64,000 bases of DNA from an uncultured Rhodospirillales bacterium (lineage in GTDB: Bacteria > Pseudomonadota > Alphaproteobacteria > Acetobacterales > Acetobacteraceae), in the NCBI GenBank assembly GCA_903844135.1, contig CAIMSN010000106.1:1-64000 (forward strand). Direction: 5' to 3'. The notes under the pieces were generated by a model. That model ran no database searches and was not told the origin of the DNA. It worked only from the letters and a program-made list of their open reading frames with translations. Made by a program: the position numbers and the translations under genes. Positions 46,587 through 56,056 of this stretch are shown here, in pieces. Numbering within the stretch: position 1 is the stretch's first letter; each line of letters opens with the position of its first letter.

Positions 46587-46976
46587 TCACATGCCGCGAG
46601 CGGCGAGCGCCGACAGCGTGGCGCCGACCGCCGCCAGCGCCATCAGCAGCAGCCCGTCGAAGATCAGCCCGCCCGGCGTGATCCAGTAACCGGCGAGATG
46701 CAGACCGGCGGGGATGGTGCCGGAGATGGTGTTGAGGATGTCGTGGGTCTGGGAGTCCGCGTCGGCGGTCTGGGTGGTGATCGCGCCGACCACGCGCGGC
46801 AACGCCCACCAGCCGACCCCCACCACCAGCAGCAGCGGCGCCAGCAGCTCGGCCACCTGCTGCAGAAAGTAGAACAGTACGTGCATGAGGCTCCACAGAC
46901 CGAGCCGGAGCAGGGTGGTGGCGGACTGGTCGCGCAGGCGTCCGGTCCAGTCCGTGGTCCGGGTCGGGCGGTCCAT
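46587..46976 (-). CDS. Hypothetical membrane protein
   Basis: 129 aa with predicted TM segments; compatible gap and codon use. Confidence 0.6.
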   Translation of the reverse strand: MDRPTRTTDWTGRLRDQSATTLLRLGLWSLMHVLFYFLQQVAELLAPLLLVVGVGWWALPRVVGAITTQTADADSQTHDILNTISGTIPAGLHLAGYWITPGGLIFDGLLLMALAAVGATLSALAARGM

Positions 46977-47014
46977 GCGATGTCTCCCAGCGGCACGATC
47001 CCGGACCGTGCGCG

Positions 47015-47105
47015 TCGTTATGGCCGGACCGGCGCTCCGCCGGTCGTTAGGATCGGACCGGCGCTCCGCCGGTCGTTATGGTCGGGCCGGCGCTGCCGGC
47101 TGGCG
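47015..47105. repeat. 29-bp tandem repeat (about 2.6 copies), each with a GC-rich hairpin
   Basis: Units TCGTTATGGCCGGACCGGCGCTCCGCCGG / TCGTTAGGATCGGACCGGCGCTCCGCCGG / TCGTTATGGTCGGGCCGGCGCTGCCGGC; GACCGGCG-CTC-CGCCGGTC stem. Confidence 0.9.
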
Positions 47106-47141
47106 CACCTAACCCCTTCCTGGGCCAGACAGCAACGACCG

Positions 47142-48398
47142 TCAGGCCGCGGTCCGTGCCGGCGTCACGGTTTTCGGCACCAGCAGGATCGCAGCCAGGC
47201 CGGCCGCGCAGACCAGGGCCGACAGCGCGAACGGCGCGCCGGGGAAATGCAGCGCCCCGCCCGGCCGTGTGGCCGCGGCGAATGTCAGCCCGGTCAGGGT
47301 CGGCCCGACCACCATGCTGAGCCCCTGCAGCGAGCCCAGCCCGCCCTGCACCTCGCCCTGGCGCTGCGGCCCGGCGGCGATCGAGAGCATGGTCTGGATC
47401 GACGGATTCGACAGGGCGCCGAACGCCAGCACCAGCATCCCTGACAGCATTACCAGCGGCGCGCTGGCCAGCGCATAGAGCGCGTAGCCGGCGACCGCGA
47501 ACGAGAAGCCGGCGATGGCGGTGCGTCGCGGCCCGAGCCTGGCGCTGACCCTGCCGATCAGCACGCCTTGCACCAGGGCCTGGGCGATGCCGCCGGCGGC
47601 CAGCGCCAGCCCGTTCTGGTCCAGGGTCCAGCCGAACCGCATCTGGTTGGCGAGGATGAAGCTGCTCTGCTGCGCGCCCAGCGCCAGCCAGCCGCAGCAC
47701 CAGGCGAGACCGAGCCGGATGGTGGTGCGGTCGCCGGAGAACAGCCGCAGCGTTCCGAGCGGATTGACCCTGCGCCAGGAGAACGGCCGCCGCCGCTCGG
47801 GCGGCAGGCTCTCCGGCAGCACGAATAGCCCGTAGAGCACGTTGATGCCGATCAGTCCGGCGGAGACCAGGAACGGCAACCTGATCCAGACGCTGCCCAG
47901 AACCCCGCCGAGCGCCGGGCCGACGACGAAACCGAGCCCGAACATCGCCCCCACCAGACCGAACGCCCGGGCTCGCTTTTCCGGCGGCGTGACATCGGCC
48001 ATGTAGGCGGTGGCGGCGGTGACGTTGCCGGCGAGCCCGCCGGCGACGACGCGCAGCACCAGCAGCCAGAACAGGTTCGGCACCCAGGTCCAGAGCAGCG
48101 CGTTGAGCGCCATCACGCCAAGCGAGACCAGCAGCACCGGCCGGCGGCCGAACCGGTCGCTGAGCCCGCCGGCGATCGGCGCGCAGAGAAACTGCATGAA
48201 GGCGAAGATCGAGAAGATGATGCCGAGCCAGAGCGATGCGCTGGCCGGCGGCAGATGGCCGATCTCCATCAGCAGCGCCGGCACCACCGGGATGACGATG
48301 GCGAAGCTCAGCGCGTCGAGCGCGATCGTTGCCAGGATGAAACCGGCAGAGGCGCGGCTGCCGCCTGGCTGATTCTGAACGGGCTCCGTGTCTGGCAT
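47142..48398 (-). CDS. MFS transporter (TetA-like)
   Basis: PVVPALLMEIGH, FMQFLCAPIAGGLSDRFGRRPVLLVSL, ATAYMADVTPPEKRARAFGLVGAMFGLGFVVGPALGGVLG. Confidence 0.92.
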   Translation of the reverse strand: MPDTEPVQNQPGGSRASAGFILATIALDALSFAIVIPVVPALLMEIGHLPPASASLWLGIIFSIFAFMQFLCAPIAGGLSDRFGRRPVLLVSLGVMALNALLWTWVPNLFWLLVLRVVAGGLAGNVTAATAYMADVTPPEKRARAFGLVGAMFGLGFVVGPALGGVLGSVWIRLPFLVSAGLIGINVLYGLFVLPESLPPERRRPFSWRRVNPLGTLRLFSGDRTTIRLGLAWCCGWLALGAQQSSFILANQMRFGWTLDQNGLALAAGGIAQALVQGVLIGRVSARLGPRRTAIAGFSFAVAGYALYALASAPLVMLSGMLVLAFGALSNPSIQTMLSIAAGPQRQGEVQGGLGSLQGLSMVVGPTLTGLTFAAATRPGGALHFPGAPFALSALVCAAGLAAILLVPKTVTPARTAA

Positions 48399-48428
48399 GC
48401 CGCATCCGGCCTGTCGGCCTGGGTGGCG

Positions 48429-49508
48429 TCAAGAGGCGAGCGGCACCAGCGCATCGAGGAAGGTCTGGGCGCAGGCGCGCCAGCCGAAACGTTCGGCATG
48501 CGCGCGGCAGGAGCTGCGGTCGGCGTCGAGCGCCGACAGGGCGGCGGCGCGCAGATCGTCGCCGACTGCGCCGACGCTGCCGTTGGTGCCGGCGAGCACG
48601 TCGCGCGGACCGGTCACGTCGAACGCGGCCACCGGCACGCCGGACGCCAGCGCCTCGAGCAGCACCAGGCCGAACGTGTCGGTAAGGCTCGGGAAAACGA
48701 ATACGTCGCCGCCGGCATAGGCGGCGGCCAGCTCGGCTTCCGAGAACGGGCCGGCGAACACCACGTTCGGGTAGCGCGCCTTCAGCTCGGCGAGCTGCGG
48801 ACCGCCGCCGACCACGACCTTGGAGCCGGGAAGATCGAGATCCAGGAAGCCGGGGATGTTCTTCTCCACGGCGATCCGGCCGACATAGAGAAAGATCGGC
48901 CGCTGCAATCCATGTTCCGTCACCCAGTCGCGACGCGGCTCCGGCGTGAAGCGCGACAGGTCGACGCCGCGCGACCAGGCGACCAGCCTGGTGAAGCCGC
49001 GCGCGGCCAGCTCGTCGCGCAGGCTGGCGGTGGCGACCAGCGTGCCGGCGGAGGCATTATGGAAGCGCCGCAGGAACGCGTAGGACGGGCCGACCGGCAG
49101 CCTGGTGCGAGCCTGGAGATATTCCGGGAAGCGGGTGTGGAACGAGGTGGTGAAGGCGATCCGCCGCCTGACCGCCCAGCCGCGCGCCGCGAGACCGAGC
49201 GGACCCTCGGTGGCGATGTGCAGGCAGTCCGGGGCGAAGCCGGCGATGATCCCGGCCAGACGGCGGCGCGGGAACAGCGACAGGCGGATGTCGGGATAGG
49301 TCGGGCAGGGGATGGTGCGGAACCGGTCCGGACCCACCACCTCGACGACATGGCCCATCGCGCGCAATTCGCCGGCGATGGTCGACAGGGTGCGGACCAC
49401 GCCGTTCACCTGCGGCAGCCAGGCGTCAGAGACGATCAGGATCCTGCGGCCGGCCGCCGCCGGCGCGCCGGCCTGGATCCGGTCCGGCGCGAAGCCGAGA
49501 TCGTCCAT
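48429..49508 (-). CDS. Glycosyltransferase family 4-type protein
   Basis: ILIVSDAWLPQVNGVVRTLSTIAGEL, FLYVGRIAVEKNIPGFLDLDLPGSKVVVGGGPQLAEL, FPSLTDTFGLVLLEALASGVPVAAFDVTGPRDV. Confidence 0.93.
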   Translation of the reverse strand: MDDLGFAPDRIQAGAPAAAGRRILIVSDAWLPQVNGVVRTLSTIAGELRAMGHVVEVVGPDRFRTIPCPTYPDIRLSLFPRRRLAGIIAGFAPDCLHIATEGPLGLAARGWAVRRRIAFTTSFHTRFPEYLQARTRLPVGPSYAFLRRFHNASAGTLVATASLRDELAARGFTRLVAWSRGVDLSRFTPEPRRDWVTEHGLQRPIFLYVGRIAVEKNIPGFLDLDLPGSKVVVGGGPQLAELKARYPNVVFAGPFSEAELAAAYAGGDVFVFPSLTDTFGLVLLEALASGVPVAAFDVTGPRDVLAGTNGSVGAVGDDLRAAALSALDADRSSCRAHAERFGWRACAQTFLDALVPLAS

Positions 49509-49511
49509 CGC

Positions 49512-50384
49512 TCAGGCCGTGACCGGCAGGGCGGCGTCGTCGGCGTGGCCGCGATCGCGGCCGCCGCGCCGGTCGCGGCTGGCCAGGAACGAAAGCCGGC
49601 GCTGCTCCGCCCAGTCGATCAGCTCCAGCCGGCCCTCTGCATGCTCGACCAGGGCGGTGCAGCTCTCCACCCAGTCTCCGTCATTGACATAGAGCACGCC
49701 GCCGATCTCGCGCATCTCGGCATGGTGGATGTGGCCGCACACCACGCCGTCGACGGCGCGTCGGCGTGCTTCCGCGGCCAGCGCGATCTCGAACCGGTCG
49801 ATCGCCTTGACCGCGCCCTTGACCTGGCGCTTGAGCCACGCGGACAGGGAGCGATAGGGAAGACCGAGACGGCGTCTGGCAAGATTGAACCAGCGATTGA
49901 TGATCAGCGACGCTTCGTAGGCGCGGTCGCCGAGCAGGGCCAGGAAGGGCGCGTAGCGCACGACGCTGTCGAACTCGTCGCCATGCATGACCAGCAGTCG
50001 CCGCCCGTCGGCGGTCTCGTGGATGGCGTTCTCGCACAGTCTGATGCCGGCGATCTCGAGCCGCATCGGCAGCCAGTTGCGGAACATCTCATCGTGATTG
50101 CCGGGGATATAGACGACGTCGGTGCCTTTGCGCGCCATCTTGAGAATCAGCCGCAACACCTCGTCGTGATGGCTGTCCCAATACCAGCTCCGCCTGAGAC
50201 GCCAGCCATCGATGATGTCGCCGACGAGATAGAGCGTGTCGCATGAGATGCGCAGCAGGAAGTCGGCCAGGAAGTCGGCGCGGCTGCCGCGCGTGCCGAG
50301 ATGCACGTCGGAGACGAACACGGTACGGTAATGCGTGACGGTCGGCGACGCGGTCAGGCTCTGGTCGAGCGGGATGGCATCCAT
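49512..50384 (-). CDS. UDP-2,3-diacylglucosamine diphosphatase-like metallophosphoesterase
   Basis: FVSDVHLGTRG, LVGDIIDGWRLRRSWYW, YIPGNHDEMFR, VMHGDEFD, GVVCGHIHHAEM. Confidence 0.92.
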   Translation of the reverse strand: MDAIPLDQSLTASPTVTHYRTVFVSDVHLGTRGSRADFLADFLLRISCDTLYLVGDIIDGWRLRRSWYWDSHHDEVLRLILKMARKGTDVVYIPGNHDEMFRNWLPMRLEIAGIRLCENAIHETADGRRLLVMHGDEFDSVVRYAPFLALLGDRAYEASLIINRWFNLARRRLGLPYRSLSAWLKRQVKGAVKAIDRFEIALAAEARRRAVDGVVCGHIHHAEMREIGGVLYVNDGDWVESCTALVEHAEGRLELIDWAEQRRLSFLASRDRRGGRDRGHADDAALPVTA

Positions 50385-50544
50385 CGGCCTCTCCTCCTCC
50401 GAAACGAATCGACGCCCGGTCGGTCCGGCGGCCTCTCGATCGGCGAGGGTCTCTTACGCGCTCGCCCGCATCAGTTGCGTGACGTTTCCATGATCGTCAC
50501 GAACGGATGGGGTGCTTCGACGCGAAGCCTGTCATGGTGGGCGC

Positions 50545-51414
50545 ATGCTCGTGATCTACAACCCGACCGCAGGCCGCAGGCGAGTCAGCCGGCTCTGGAC
50601 GGTGCTCGACGTCCTGGTGGCGCACGGCGTGCGGCTCGAGGTCGTCGAGACGCAGCATGCCGGTCACGCCGAGGCGCTGGCGCGCGAAGCGGCGTACGGT
50701 TCGGCCCGCCTGGTGGTCGCCGCAGGCGGCGACGGCACCATCGCCGAGGTGGCGTCGGGCTTGCAGGGCGGACTCGCATCGCTCGGAATCATTCCGCTCG
50801 GCACCGCCAACGTTCTTGCGCACGAGCTCCGGCTGCCGACCGGTGCGGTGGGGCTCGCCGCCACGCTGGCCTCGCAGCGCAGCAGGCCGCTCTGGCCGGG
50901 AATCGCCCGTGGCCCGGCCGGCGACCGGCTGTTTGTGCAGATGCTGGGAATCGGCTTCGACGCGCATGTCGTGCATCACGTGTCGCGCATGGCCAAGCGC
51001 GCGCTCGGCAAGGGCGCCTACGTGGCACAGACGCTGCGCGAGCTCCCGCGTTACGGATTCGAACCGATCCGCCTGCTGATCGATGGCGAGGAGGCGGTCG
51101 CCGGCAGCGTGATCGTCGCCAAGGGCAGCCTCTATGGCGGTCCCTACCTGCTGGCTCCGGAAGCCAGGCCGGATGCGCCTGGCTTCTCGGTGATGCTGTT
51201 CGAGCATGCCGGGATCGGCGCAGCCCTGATCGCCGGAGCGGCGCTGCCGCTGAACCGGCTGGGCCGGGTGCCCGGCGTGGTGCATCGCCGCGCCAGCGAC
51301 ATCAGGTTCCTGGACGATGCCGGCCTGCCGGCGCAGGCGGACGGCGATCCGGCCGGAACCACGCCGCTGCATGTGATGGATGCGAGCGGGCCGATCAGCG
51401 TGATGGTCGCCTGA
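50545..51414 (+). CDS. Diacylglycerol kinase family lipid kinase
   Basis: MLVIYNPTAGRRR, VVAAGGDGTIAEVASGL, LGIIPLGTANVLAHEL, GIGFDAHVVHHV. Confidence 0.93.
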   Translation: MLVIYNPTAGRRRVSRLWTVLDVLVAHGVRLEVVETQHAGHAEALAREAAYGSARLVVAAGGDGTIAEVASGLQGGLASLGIIPLGTANVLAHELRLPTGAVGLAATLASQRSRPLWPGIARGPAGDRLFVQMLGIGFDAHVVHHVSRMAKRALGKGAYVAQTLRELPRYGFEPIRLLIDGEEAVAGSVIVAKGSLYGGPYLLAPEARPDAPGFSVMLFEHAGIGAALIAGAALPLNRLGRVPGVVHRRASDIRFLDDAGLPAQADGDPAGTTPLHVMDASGPISVMVA

Positions 51415-51432
51415 TCGCGGCGCGCAGGCGCG

Positions 51433-51813
51433 TCAGGCTTCCTGGTCGGGCTGCATGATGGCGATCTCGTTGCCGTTCGGATCGATCAGATGGAACCGCC
51501 GGCCGCCCGGGAACGCGAACACGGGTCTGGAGACGGTGCCGCCGAGGTCGCCGACACGCGACAGCATCGCGTCGAGGTCGGCGACGGAAATCACCGGAAG
51601 CGGCGCCGCCGTCGCCTCGTCCGGATCGCCCTGCAGACCGAGATCGACGCCGCCGCCCGCCTGCCCGAAGGTGGTGCAGGCGTAGCTCGGGCCGTAGCCG
51701 GCGAGTTTCCAGTCGAACAAGGCGGCATAGAACGATCGCGCCTTGTCGATGTCGCGCGACGGCAGCTCGATATAGCTCGGTCGTGGTACGGCTGGCGACA
51801 CGGCAGAAGACAT
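51433..51813 (-). CDS. VOC family (glyoxalase-like) protein
   Basis: YIELPSRDIDKARSFYAALFDWKL, ISVADLDAMLSRVGDLGGTVSRP, DPNGNEIAIMQPD. Confidence 0.92.
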   Translation of the reverse strand: MSSAVSPAVPRPSYIELPSRDIDKARSFYAALFDWKLAGYGPSYACTTFGQAGGGVDLGLQGDPDEATAAPLPVISVADLDAMLSRVGDLGGTVSRPVFAFPGGRRFHLIDPNGNEIAIMQPDQEA

Positions 51814-51931
51814 GGCGGGCGACCTCCAATGTTTCTGTTATGTTCTCATCGTTCGTTGCGGTGGTCAAGCGCGCCCGGCGTCGAACTGGCCGGCGATTGA
51901 CGGGGTCGGCGCAGTTCTGTCTGCTCGGTTC

Positions 51932-52417
51932 ATGAGCGAGACGGTCCTCATGTTCCTGCTCGCCGGGCAGAGGCTGGCATTGCCGGCCGGCGCGGTGCGC
52001 GAGTGCCTGCCGCTGCCTCTGCTGTGGCATCGGCCGGGGCTGCCAAGATCGGTGTCCGGCTGTTTCTCGCTCGGCGGCCGGATGATGCCGGTGGTCGATC
52101 TGGCGCTCCTGCTGGGCCTGGAGTTCGAGCAGGAGAGGCAAGAGCAGGAGGGTCTCTACCGGCATCTGATCCGGCTCGGCGAGGTCGCCCTCCTGGTCGA
52201 CCGCGTCACCGGCCTCAGCCAGCGCGGCGCCGCTCTGGAGCAGGATGGCGCCGAATCCTGGCAGCACGGCTGCGTGCAGGCGCGGTTCATGGCCGATGGC
52301 GCACCGGTCGCTCTGCTCGATCCCGCGCGTATCCTGCTGGAGGACGAGCGGGTCCGGCTGGCCGCCCTGGCGGAGGCGGCGCAGCGACGCGCCGACGGGT
52401 GGCGCGATGCCGGCTGA
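51932..52417 (+). CDS. CheW-like chemosensory coupling protein
   Basis: VLMFLLAGQRLALPAGAVRECLPLP, GRMMPVVDLALLLGL. Confidence 0.87.
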   Translation: MSETVLMFLLAGQRLALPAGAVRECLPLPLLWHRPGLPRSVSGCFSLGGRMMPVVDLALLLGLEFEQERQEQEGLYRHLIRLGEVALLVDRVTGLSQRGAALEQDGAESWQHGCVQARFMADGAPVALLDPARILLEDERVRLAALAEAAQRRADGWRDAG

Positions 52418-53771
52418 AACGGCGATCTTCGCCAGGATCAAGGCGCTGGTGATCGGCCGCACCCTGCATCACTACTACGAGGACAAGGATGCGCTGCTGC
52501 GGGACCGCGTACAGCGTCGCATGGCGGCGACCGGCCTCGATGCCGCCACCTATCTGGCGGTCCTGGAGCGGGACGACGACGCGGAATGGGTCGCGCTCGA
52601 ATCCGAGATCACCATCGGAGAGACCTTCTTCTTCCGCTTCGCCGAGCAGTTCGACGCCCTGTCCGCGACCATCCTGCCGGCGCTGATCGCGGCGCGCGCC
52701 GGAACGCGGCGCCTGCGGATCTGGAGCGCCGGCTGCTCGACCGGCGCGGAACCCTATTCGGTGGCGATCCTGCTGCATCGCCTGCTGGGCCCGGCCCTGC
52801 GAGACTGGTCGATCTCGATCGTCGGCTCGGATATCAGCGAGGCCGCCCTGCAGGCGGCGCGGGTCGGCGAATTCGGCGACTGGGCGCTGCGGTCGCTGTC
52901 GCCCGAGGCGGTGAACCGGGATTTCCTGCCGGTGGAGGGGTCGCGCGCACGAAGCTGGCGGCTGCGCCCGGCGTTCCGCGCCATGGTCAGGTTCGAGCGG
53001 CGCAACCTGCTGACGCTGCTGGAGCCGGGCGCCGCCGACGGGCTGGATTACGATCTGGTGCTATGCCGGAACGTACTGATCTATTTCCGGACCGACCGGG
53101 TGCGGGCGCTGGTGCGCCGCTTCGGCGAGAGCCTGGCGGCCGATGGCTGGCTGCTACTCGGTCATGCCGAGGCGGTGGCGGTCGACACCGTCGGTCTCAG
53201 GCCGGTCGCTCTGAACGGCATCGTGGCATGGCGGCGCGACGATGCGGGGCTTCGATCCGCGCAGGCGATCGGCGGCCCTGTGCCCGCCGCCAGCTTGCCG
53301 CTTTCCGCGCCGCGAAAGCGAGCGCCACCGAAACTGCCCGGGCCACCCTTGCCGCCAAGGCCGGACGATTCCGGCGCCATAGACCAGGTGCGGCGGCTCG
53401 CCGACAGCGGCCGGCCGGCAGAGGCGCTGGCCGCCTGCCGGTCCGCCATCGTCGCCCATCCGCTGAGCCCGGAACTGTTCTTCTATGCCGCCCTGCTGCA
53501 GCGCGCGCTCGGCTTGGAGGGCGCGGCCGAGGCCGACTTCCGGCGGGCGATCTACCTCTGTAAGCAGTTCGCCATGGCGCATTATCACCTCGGCCTGCTG
53601 CTGAACGATGCCGGCCGTGCCGGGCAAGGCCGTCGGTCGATCGCCGAGGCGGCCAGGATCGCGGCCGCGCTGCCGGCGGGCGAGATCCTGTCCTGCGGCG
53701 ACGGCATGACAGCGGCGCGGCTGCTCGATCTGAGCCGGCGGGACTGGCACCCGGCCCGGGAACCGGCCTGA
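52407..53771 (+). CDS. CheR-type methyltransferase with C-terminal TPR-like region
   Basis: TIGETFFFRFAEQFDAL, RIWSAGCSTGAEPYSVAILL, ISIVGSDISEAALQAAR, LVLCRNVLIYF. Confidence 0.93.
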   Translation: MPAETAIFARIKALVIGRTLHHYYEDKDALLRDRVQRRMAATGLDAATYLAVLERDDDAEWVALESEITIGETFFFRFAEQFDALSATILPALIAARAGTRRLRIWSAGCSTGAEPYSVAILLHRLLGPALRDWSISIVGSDISEAALQAARVGEFGDWALRSLSPEAVNRDFLPVEGSRARSWRLRPAFRAMVRFERRNLLTLLEPGAADGLDYDLVLCRNVLIYFRTDRVRALVRRFGESLAADGWLLLGHAEAVAVDTVGLRPVALNGIVAWRRDDAGLRSAQAIGGPVPAASLPLSAPRKRAPPKLPGPPLPPRPDDSGAIDQVRRLADSGRPAEALAACRSAIVAHPLSPELFFYAALLQRALGLEGAAEADFRRAIYLCKQFAMAHYHLGLLLNDAGRAGQGRRSIAEAARIAAALPAGEILSCGDGMTAARLLDLSRRDWHPAREPA

Positions 53772-54352
53772 TGGACGCGCGCGATTTCCGCACCCGGGTG
53801 CTCGCCGAGCGCGCCCGCGCCCTGGCGTCGCGGCCCAGCGCCGTGCGGGGCGCCTCGCAGGGCGCCCCGCAGGCCGCGTCGCCGGTCCGGCTGGTGTGCC
53901 TGAGTGGCGCCCGGCATTACGCGCTGCCGATCGAGGCAATAGAAAGCGTGCAGCCGTTCGTCTGTCACGCGACGCCCTTCATCGGCGGCCGCGCCGCCCG
54001 GGCGATGCTCGGGCTCGCGGTGATCGGCGGTCAGGTGGTCTCGGTCCTCGACCTCGCCGGCTTGCTTGGCCCGGCAGCCCGCGCCGACGCGGCATGCGGC
54101 GAGAACAGCGTCCTGCTGGCGATGCGGTCGGGCGCGCTCTCCGCGCTGCCGGCGGTGGCGCTGGGCGTGGAGCGGGTGCTGGGCGCGATGACGCTGCAAC
54201 CCGCCGACGAACCCGGCCATGCCGTGCTGCCCGCCGGCGGGGACGATCCCGTCCCGGTCCTGGTCCGGCTGGTCGACGAAACCACCCTGCAGCGGGCGAT
54301 CGCATCGCTCGAGACCGTTCCCCGTAGCGTCCCTGACCTGGCCGGAGCCTGA
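53771..54352 (+). CDS. CheW-like protein
   Basis: RLVCLSGARHYALPIEAIESVQPF, VIGGQVVSVLDLAGLLG. Confidence 0.85.
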   Translation: MDARDFRTRVLAERARALASRPSAVRGASQGAPQAASPVRLVCLSGARHYALPIEAIESVQPFVCHATPFIGGRAARAMLGLAVIGGQVVSVLDLAGLLGPAARADAACGENSVLLAMRSGALSALPAVALGVERVLGAMTLQPADEPGHAVLPAGGDDPVPVLVRLVDETTLQRAIASLETVPRSVPDLAGA

Positions 54353-54357
54353 CCGAC

Positions 54358-56037
54358 GTGTCCATTTCCCTTCGGATTCTTCTCGGCTTCGGTGTGACCA
54401 CGCTGATGATGATCGGCCTCGGGCTGTTCTCCCTGAACGAGATCGGCACGCTGCGCGACGTCACCACCACCATCGTCGCGCGCGACATCGCCGCCTATCA
54501 CCAGGTCGACGCGGTGCACGATGCGCAGACCGAAATGGCGGCGCTGCGCATGGCCGCCACCAACCGGGCGATCCGGCGACAGATCGGCGGGCTCGCCGCC
54601 GGCAACGGCGACCTCGACGACTCGATCGCCGCCTGGGACCACCAGGCGGCCCTCACCACCGGCCTGCTCGACACCGCACGCCACTCTGTCGCGGAGTACG
54701 CGGCGCTGGCGCGCAACCCGGCGCGCAAGCGGTCCTGGAGCAACGTCTCCGTCATCCTGGGCAACCTCGACGGCGCGCTGCGCCAGATCCGCGCCGATAC
54801 GCAGATCGCGTTCGCGGCGCTGCGCAGCGGCAACGATCCGGCGGTGCTGGCGTCGGACGCGACTCTGCAGAACGACCGGGTCGGCTTCGACCGGCTGATG
54901 AGCCAGGCGATCGATGCGCTGAACGAGGGCGTCCGCGCCGGCCAGGACCGCACCGAGCAGGTCTATGTCGAGAGCTTCTGGTCGATCGTCGCGGCGCTGC
55001 TGCTGGCGGTCGCGGCGGCGCTCGCGGTGACGGCGCTGATCCGGCGTTCGATCGCCGGACCGCTGGCGGTGTTCGTTGACGTGACCGAGCGGGTCGGCGC
55101 GGGCGACCTGTCGGTGCGCGCGCCGGTGCGCGGCGCCGGCGAGATCGGCAGGCTGGGTGCGGTGATCAACCGGATGGTGGACGGGCTGCGGCAGACCGCC
55201 GGCCAGAGCCGCGAGGCGACCGGCAACCTCAACGTCGCCGTGGCGGAGATCCGCGCCTCCACGCAGCAGCAGGCGGCCGGCGTCGAGGAGCAGCTCGCCG
55301 CGGTTCAGGAAACCGCCGCCACGGTCGACGAGATCGCCCATTCCGGCGCGCAGATCAGCCGGCGCGCCCAGGACGTGATCGCCTCGGCGCAGGCCACCAC
55401 GCGCGTCAGCGAAAGCGGTCTGCGGGCGGTGCAGGAGAGCATGCGGGCGATGGAGCAGATCCAGATCCAGGGCGAGGCGGTCGCCGCGAACATCGTGGCG
55501 CTCAGCGAGAAGACCCAGGCGATCGGCGAGATCGTCAACAGCGTGAACGACATCTCCGAACGCTCGCACCTGCTGGCGCTGAATGCGGCGATCGAGGCGG
55601 CGTCGGCGGGCGAGTATGGGCGCTCGTTCTCGGTGGTGGCGACGGAGATGAAGATCCTGGCCGACCAGGCCAAGGATGCGACCACCCAGGTGCGCGCGAT
55701 TCTCGGCGACATCCAGCGCGGCATCAATACCTCGGTGATGCTGACCGAGGAGGCGGTCAAGCGCGGCGCCGCCGGGCGGGAGCGCACCCAGACCGCGGAA
55801 GCGACCATCGAGGAGATGGCCGCCGGGATCCAGGATGCGGTGCAGACCTTCCAGCAGATCGTCGCCTCCACCAACCAGCAGCAGCTCGGCATCGAGCAGG
55901 TGATGGTGGCGCTGCAGAACATCCGCCAGGCCAGCCAGCAGACCGCCGCCGGCACCAGGCAGCTCGACTCCGCGGCGCTCGGCCTCGGCGCGCTGTCGCG
56001 TCAGTTGCTGGCGACCGCGGAGCGGTTCCGGCTCTGA
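54358..56037 (+). CDS. Methyl-accepting chemotaxis protein
   Basis: Two TM segments, HAMP, and signalling hairpin NDISERSHLLALNAAIEAASAGEYGRSFSVVATEMKILADQAKDAT; GTG start. Confidence 0.95.
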   Translation: MSISLRILLGFGVTTLMMIGLGLFSLNEIGTLRDVTTTIVARDIAAYHQVDAVHDAQTEMAALRMAATNRAIRRQIGGLAAGNGDLDDSIAAWDHQAALTTGLLDTARHSVAEYAALARNPARKRSWSNVSVILGNLDGALRQIRADTQIAFAALRSGNDPAVLASDATLQNDRVGFDRLMSQAIDALNEGVRAGQDRTEQVYVESFWSIVAALLLAVAAALAVTALIRRSIAGPLAVFVDVTERVGAGDLSVRAPVRGAGEIGRLGAVINRMVDGLRQTAGQSREATGNLNVAVAEIRASTQQQAAGVEEQLAAVQETAATVDEIAHSGAQISRRAQDVIASAQATTRVSESGLRAVQESMRAMEQIQIQGEAVAANIVALSEKTQAIGEIVNSVNDISERSHLLALNAAIEAASAGEYGRSFSVVATEMKILADQAKDATTQVRAILGDIQRGINTSVMLTEEAVKRGAAGRERTQTAEATIEEMAAGIQDAVQTFQQIVASTNQQQLGIEQVMVALQNIRQASQQTAAGTRQLDSAALGLGALSRQLLATAERFRL

Positions 56038-56056
56038 GGCGCGGACCGTCCGCCGC

